The notes beneath the pieces are model-generated. The model saw only the letters and a program-made list of their open reading frames with translations, made no database searches and was not told the origin of the DNA. Of a stretch of 64,000 nt of DNA, positions 57,946-64,000 are shown piece by piece. Position numbers and translations under genes: made by a program. Every line of letters begins with the position of its first letter. The stretch's first letter is position 1. Source of the stretch: Centroberyx gerrardi (lineage: Eukaryota; Chordata; Actinopteri; Beryciformes; Berycidae); the NCBI RefSeq assembly GCF_048128805.1, contig NC_136019.1, forward strand, positions 11,146,905 through 11,210,904, read 5' to 3'.

Positions 57946-59094
57946 ACATGATTTATTAATTACAATTTTTATTTACTGACATTGCACATAATCCCCTCCA
58001 AAGAAAATCACACAAAAAAATAAGACAAAGTAAAACAAAAATAAGTTTTTCCTTTTCATCAATCCATCCTCAAAACTGAGGCAATGGGGGGTGGGGGGGT
58101 GGGGGTGGGTGGCATGTTTTAGAATTGAATACAGTGGTAGGTAGCAGAACTAAAACTCTGACTCCCAGAATGCACCACCAACCTCACACTGCTTGGTTTT
58201 CCCCTCAACAAACTTAAAAATAAAATAAAATCAAGGCTGGTTCCTCTAGTCACCTCTTTTGTGCCCCGTCTTAGTCAATTAAAGAAAAATAGCTTGGGGG
58301 GGTTATGGAATAACTGGGCTACCAAGCAGATTTTCATTCTTTTTCCATTTTTCTTTTAAAGATGTACTTTCAATTTCTAAATATACACCCATCTCCCACC
58401 TCTGTCCCCCCTTACCCAACCCCTCCCCTCTCCAGAAGTCAGTGCCTGGACAGGACAAAACAAGATAAGATATGGGGGGGCTGAGGGACGGCGGTGAGGT
58501 GGGGTGGGTTGGAGGATGGGGCAGTGCGGGGGAGGGGAAAGCAGTGCACGTGTTGCGAAATAGGTCCAGTCCCCCAGTTTACCAACCCAAGGACCTAAGA
58601 AAACAAACAAAAAAAAAAAAAAAACAAGGGAAACAGGGGTTGAGAGAAGGGGGACACAGGCAGAAAAGTAAAAAAAAAAAAAACAACAACACAGAAATAG
58701 ACATTAGAACACAAAAAAATAAAAAAACACCTCTAACCCTGAAACATAAATTTAATTTCAATCTGAAATCCAGGGTCCCAGAGTTTCATCTTTTACTTTG
58801 CAACCAAAATAATCCCTGTATTCAACAGAAGACCGTAAGAGGACAAGTCCTAAGACTCATATTGGGAATCAAATTTCTTTTCCATCCCACCATAAATCCG
58901 TTTACAGGCAAAATCAACTAAACAGCCAGCTAAACGTCGCCCTCAGTGCAAGATAGCTGACATAACACCTATAACACGAGAGGCGCAACCCTACACCCTC
59001 ATCCTGCCCACCCCGCCTGACCCAGGGTTGCGCCACTTTAGCGCGGGGTCCCACCTCTTGCCAAGGGTCACGTGACGCCGTCCTCCCACCAGCG
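57946..59094 (-). other. ybx2: ybx2 3' untranslated region
   Basis: About 1.1 kb follow the ybx2 stop on the minus strand. Two AATAAA motifs occur on that strand near 57975-57950. A G-rich block (58086-58112 on the + strand) would be C-rich in the mRNA, and long T runs would match the A runs at 58610-58625 and 58668-58683. Confidence 0.55.
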
Positions 59095-62000
59095 TCACTC
59101 TGTTGGTGCGGGAACTGTTGTGGCAGCTGTCTGCTGCAGGGAGGGAAACTGGAGTCAGTTTAGAAAGATGGAGGTTTATGATAGATGTGCCAACTGTAAG
59201 CACAACAACCCCAATAAATCTAAATCTTTTGTATTCTGAGGTGTTTGAGCATAATGCCAAGAAAACAGCGACATCAGCCCCTTACCTCAGGTGATTTTGG
59301 TGTTTTAGGAGAGGTTTTGGGGGAGACCTTCGGTGACTTCGATGTGGATTTGAGGTCGGCTGGCTTTGAGGTCTGAGGGGGGGTACCAGGCTCCGAAGCA
59401 GACTTCTCTGTATCGTTCTGCAACAGGCACAATAAAGGCACCAAAAAATAGATTAGGACCAGTTTATCCCAGAGACAGACATCCGAATAGACAAATGTTC
59501 AGCACACCAACCTCCTTGAAGCATGCAATTAGAAAGACTGACAATAAATCTGACTGAAGGATTTTTCGATTAAATGTGTATGCATATTTCATATGTTTCA
59601 GACCAGTGTTATCTATTAAAACTATTATTTCAGTGTCTGAATATCAAATAGTGTCTCAACAAGGCAACCTTGTTGACACTTCAGGGTGAGTCATGATGTT
59701 TCCACCCCCTTGGTGGTACATTTACACCTGGCTGAGATCTAATCACAATGGAGCCGGACCACCTCCGGAGGTGGTGGATCATATTCCAATCATAATCTGT
59801 GCTGTGTGCGTTTACACCCAACTGGCGCAGATTAATATACGATTCTCATACTCACCTTAGAGGCAGAGGACTCGGAGTTCCTTTGCCTGCGGCGGCTGAA
59901 CTGGCGGCGTGGTTTCTGGCCTTGGCCCTCAGCTGCTTCTCCGTTGGTCTCCTGGCCCCCGGGGGCCTCCGGCTGCTTGACCTCCTCCTGGGCCTGGGCC
60001 TGGGCCTCCGCTGGAGCATCCGCCTGCTGGCCCTCTGCTTGCTCTTCGGCAGCAGAGCGGGGGCGGAGTGGCCTGCGGACCCCCGGACAGAGAAGACACA
60101 TGGTATATTCTTTCAAAACGTCTTGAGTCATCAGGCAGGTCGTTTGTGTTAAACACTAAACCTCAATCAGTAGCCTATTTATAACATCTGGGAATGAGGG
60201 AAGTAACAAGTGTGATGGTACAGAAAATTTAGGCGATGATGTCATGGTCACCTGCGGTATGGGGGCCGGAATCTGCGACGCGGCGCCCTCTGCTGGTCGC
60301 CCTCTGCTACTTCATCCTTCTGCTCTCCAGCTTCACCCTGACAGACCAAACCTCAGACCGGTCAACAAGACAACTCTAAACACCTTTAATAACAGTTTAT
60401 ATCATTACTTTGAATAGACTCTCTAATCCTTACTGCACTGAAACTTATTTGTGTCAGACAAATTGATCTTCTGAATAGGGATAGTGAGCAGAAATTACAG
60501 CACTAAGTTAAATTTAAGCTATACAGATGACTTTAAACTGCAAATTAGGCAGTATGTAGGATTTGTGCACACACATCTTAAGTTAATCTTTGGTTTAGAA
60601 TTTCAACACTAACGTTCCCCAACATTCACTTCTCCCAAACCACCTCTATTCCTAGGGGAACAGATAAACAAAGTACTACTGCTTCCCTTTACCTCACTTC
60701 CACTTGCATAATACATTTCATTTTACAGTGGATTGTAGAGGAACAAGGTCATTCTCAGTTGTAGTACACCCCAATTTTCCTAAAACATTTCAGTCTGCAC
60801 CAGTTAAACTGACAGGAAAGAAGCAAGGTTGAAACAGAATTGGTAAACAAAATGCTGTCATGAAAAAGGATGTCACTCCCTGCAGCAACATCCCTCAGTA
60901 TTGAGCCTCATTAGAAGCTCTACAGGCTTTTCTCTCTCTCTGCCTCAGCTCTCCCACCTCCTGCCGCGGTCTGCGGGGTCTGCGGCGCCGCTGTACGGGC
61001 CTCGTTCCCTCGTTCTCCGCCGTCCCCTCGCCCTCTGAAGGCGGGCCCTGGCCATCGGCTGGCTTGCCCTGGTCGCCGGGCCGAGGGCTGCGGGGGAAGA
61101 ACCGTCGACGGAAGCGGCGTTTGTTGGGTGCGTAGCGGCTGCCTTTGACCGGAACGCCGCCGGGTCCGGTCACATTGGCTGCTTCCGAGCCCTGTGGGAT
61201 ACCAAGAAAAATCAAGGACAGCACATAAAGTTTGTTGTGATACACCGAATAATCAAAACGGATCCCACAATTCTTACCTTAGCTGCTTCAATCACGTCAA
61301 ACTCCACGACCTCCCCGTCTCCCACACTGCGGAGGAATTTCCTAGGATTGTTCTTTTTGATGGCGGTCTGAGGAGAGAAGATCAAGCGTCAAAAAACGAT
61401 GTCAAGCTACAAGAAGTTCACTCCCACTTTTAATAAGTCATTAGGAAGAAGTTTCCCCTCGCCTTACCTGATGAACAAACACATCCTCTTTGGTGTCATT
61501 CCTGTGAGGATTAAAACCAGTTACTGGCAAACTCAGGCTTTAGATTTCATTTAATTAGACTGCTGTTGCTACTGAAGGATCTGACAGTGCGCCGGGTTTC
61601 AGTAATGTAGATAATATATTGCATGGCAGGGCAATTGACAGGGAACATTGTACCTGTTTATGAAGCCATATCCGTTTCGCACGTTGAACCATTTCACTGT
61701 GCCTTGGACCAAGGTGGCTGAAACGACAGTGGCAGCAGCTGATTAATCATGTACACTGATGACAATATTCACACAAGAGACAGTTATACAGAAATTAAGT
61801 CAGAACACAGAAACTATACACTCTTATCTGACTTGTATCAAGTGTGGCAGGCCCAAGTCGACTTGCCTACAAGTAGAAATGGGAGCTGTGTGTGTCAATC
61901 ATTAACAGTAACACTTTGTCTCCCACTAGGTCAAATGGGAGGGTTCCTACACAACTGGGCCGCATTTATCTTTCTGGCCTCTTACTGTAGGTCAGAATCA

Positions 62001-62934
62001 CTGATATGAGTCTCTGAAACCTGCACAAACAGTACAAGATTCATTTCTAGTTATCATGAGGACAAGCAGTGAAGAGCTTTACAGCTGAAACATACTAATC
62101 ATGCTCATAAGCACCGATATCCTCAGATTTCTCAGCTTCTCCTGAAAATGACTAACACCTGTGTGTGCGCGCACCCGCCCCTCTGAGCGCGTGACAGTAG
62201 ATAAAGGGGAAATTTAGGTCATGTGTTCACACCGCTAACCTATATTCAAACGCAAATAAACATAGTTTTAATCACTTTTTTTTTACATTACAGACTGGAC
62301 TCTGGTCAGCTGAAGGTAGCCATTAAACACAAATATGTGCGTCAACGGGAAGGGAAGGGATGTCATTTAAATAAAGCATGACACCTCCCATGTAGGCCTA
62401 CATTTGGATTATAAATGAAACAATACGTTTTTCAGCTGGATAAATGAGTTTTACGTTGACGTTTCATGACACGGCGGAGATTTAACCAGTTCTTTAAAAT
62501 GGTTGCTCCCCACAAAACCCATGCGTAAAACGCAGGACACGTGTTGCTCCTAAAAACGAAACACTGCGTTGGGTCACAGAAAGAACTGATTGATTAGCAT
62601 ATTGATTGGCGATACAACTGAAGATACAACCTTGTCTAGGATAGATAATAAAACTAAGTTCACAAGTGGATAAACTTGGATTTCTCAGTTACACTGCCAA
62701 CAGTCGAAAATAACTTTATCCGACAACAATATATGAGTCCAATCTCACTTATACCCAGGCACATAATAAAAAAACAAATAAACTCGGGCTTTAGTTGGTG
62801 GTTTCTAAAAGTCTGGACAGCCTGAGTTTGGGCCTGGATCAGACTCTCGCCCTACCTATGACATTCCTCTCCGGCTGTGGCTTTTCTTCCACCGGTGCCG
62901 ATGGTGTTGCGCTCTGCGCCTCGGCGTCGGTCAT
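59095..62934 (-). CDS. ybx2: Y-box-binding protein 2 (cold-shock domain RNA-binding protein)
   Basis: Y-box proteins bind Y-box DNA and package mRNA; YBX2 is the germ-cell form that stores and represses maternal and spermatid mRNA. Nine exons on the minus strand: 62934-62856, 61717-61654, 61501-61468, 61367-61278, 61191-60958, 60337-60252, 60072-59856, 59417-59286 and 59133-59095. They join in phase into 324 residues. A short acidic N-terminus ([20 protein letters not shown]) is followed by the cold-shock domain at about 27-105, with RNP1 (NVRNGYGFI) and RNP2 (EDVFVHQ). Then come alternating basic and acidic blocks ([39 protein letters not shown]). [14 protein letters not shown] and [13 protein letters not shown] resemble YBX2 more than YBX1 or YBX3 as I remember them, and the position next to slc2a4 matches human SLC2A4-YBX2. 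A paralogue remains possible. Confidence 0.88.
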
Positions 62935-63060
62935 ACTCGCTGTCGGTACACTTTTGCTCCTGTGTCCCCTCCCTCCTGCTCTCTCCAAAACTTTGCTCTC
63001 CACCACGGCTAAGTTTTTATCCCGACATCCCCACGGACTGCTGGCCTGAAGCCGCGCCCT

Positions 63061-63120
63061 CATTGGCTTCACCGGAGCTCGTCCAGGACTCTGATTGGCT
63101 GAGCGCGGTTGGCAATTGGG
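63061..63120 (-). promoter_or_regulatory. ybx2: ybx2 promoter with three CCAAT/Y-box elements
   Basis: Within 190 bp upstream of the ybx2 ATG, three ATTGG cores read on the + strand (CCAAT on the gene strand) occur at about 63062, 63094 and 63115. The middle one, CTGATTGGCTGAG, closely matches the classical Y-box consensus CTGATTGG(C/T)(C/T)AA. No TATA box was seen. Confidence 0.55.
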
Positions 63121-64000
63121 AGGGAAAAATTGACAGGTGGACGACAGGTAGACCTGAGATCAGAGGTGCGACTCTGTTTATCTGCCTGTACAGACATTAT
63201 GCTTTATAGACTAAACTCATAGCAAGTAGGCTATTATCAAACTGAGGTACGTTATATGAGGAGGGGTATTCTAAAGGGAAAAAAACACAAATGAATGCTT
63301 TTTTGAAAATATAGCCTGGCTGATTTTATTATAATGGCGGTTGTTTCTATGATGATCATGCCCCAAATTTTTATTTAGTAGCCTAAATGTTTTTTTCTTT
63401 ACCGTTACATCACTGCCAAAGATGTTTGTGTTAAACAAAGATTGGGTTTAAATATATTTTGTGTGTTTATGATTGGCCTTTAAAAAAAACAAAAAAGTAT
63501 CTACTAGCCCTTAGACCTTTTGTATATAGCCTACTGTTGTGAAACATATGGATAGTAACTGCTGGACTCAATTTATAACACAAGCTATATAACCAGGCCC
63601 CCTCGGGTAAAATTAAGGAAAAACCTCGTCATCTGTTCAAAGCTGAAACACTGTGATACCCTGTCCTTTGGTGCAGAGGTTCAGGCCAGGTTCTAATGCA
63701 AATCAATTTGGGGATCCTTGACATGCAAAAGTTTGGGAACCCCTGCTTTAGTGAATAATACCCAGCTACAGTTTAAGTATCTACCTTGGGTGCGGCTGTC
63801 ACCTTGTTGGATATTTCAGCCCCTGCAGCGGTGATAAATTAGAGGCGCAGGCTGCTGTGCTGCAGTCAATATAAACAACCAGAGCTGCGTTGAGCAGTTA
63901 CTGATAAACACTAATGTGACACTCGTTAATTATTTCACAGCAGTAATTTGTTACTCGTTTAATTACCTGCATGTTCTCTTACCTTCAAATGTCGCGACAC
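63121..64000. other. Sequence upstream of ybx2
   Basis: AT-rich sequence in which I recognise no gene, RNA or mobile element. Confidence 0.5.

Noticed and set aside
59799-60156. Open frames on both strands rich in Ala, Gly and Leu
   Set aside because: They overlap the ybx2 exon 60072-59856 in other frames. The true frame joins in phase with its neighbouring exons and keeps the basic/acidic Y-box protein pattern.

Overview
This window is nuclear DNA from a teleost fish, probably a percomorph. The genes have many short exons with GT-AG introns, there are many CA/GT microsatellites, and the mobile elements are typical of fish (an L2/Rex1-like LINE, hAT-type elements, a TTAA-flanked fold-back element). 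I rebuilt six multi-exon genes by hand. Five look complete, and in each of these the chosen splice phases add up to an uninterrupted reading frame.

Layout. 541-3202 (+) is the 3' part of capg, an actin-capping protein; its earlier exons lie left of the window. 7251-12396 (+) encodes a 429-aa protein that ends in a PRY/SPRY (B30.2) domain and has no RING or B-box. 14499-17919 (-) encodes a 220-aa type II membrane C-type lectin. 19047-27958 (-) encodes an 899-aa secreted-looking protein: a C-type lectin domain followed by five fibronectin type III domains. A 24-unit coding minisatellite sits inside that lectin fold. 30936-35283 (-) is tp53 (371 aa). 41132-56665 (+) is slc2a4/GLUT4 (505 aa). 59095-62934 (-) is the Y-box protein gene ybx2 (324 aa), convergent with slc2a4.

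Two themes stand out. The right half (tp53, slc2a4, ybx2) matches a gene neighbourhood of human 17p13.1, where SLC2A4 and YBX2 are neighbours and TP53 is nearby. The left half holds surface-recognition genes (SPRY protein and two unlike C-type lectins) that look specific to fish; the lectin genes are the most unusual part.

Mobile DNA: a LINE fragment with an open reverse-transcriptase frame lies antisense in a slc2a4 intron; a TTAA fold-back element starts 24 bp after a slc2a4 splice donor; a 1.4-kb hAT-like element with a perfect 8-bp target duplication lies just 3' of the tp53 stop; and there are smaller MITEs and worn LINE tails. I recognised no tRNA, rRNA, CRISPR array or LTR element. All calls come from reading the sequence; no database search was run.
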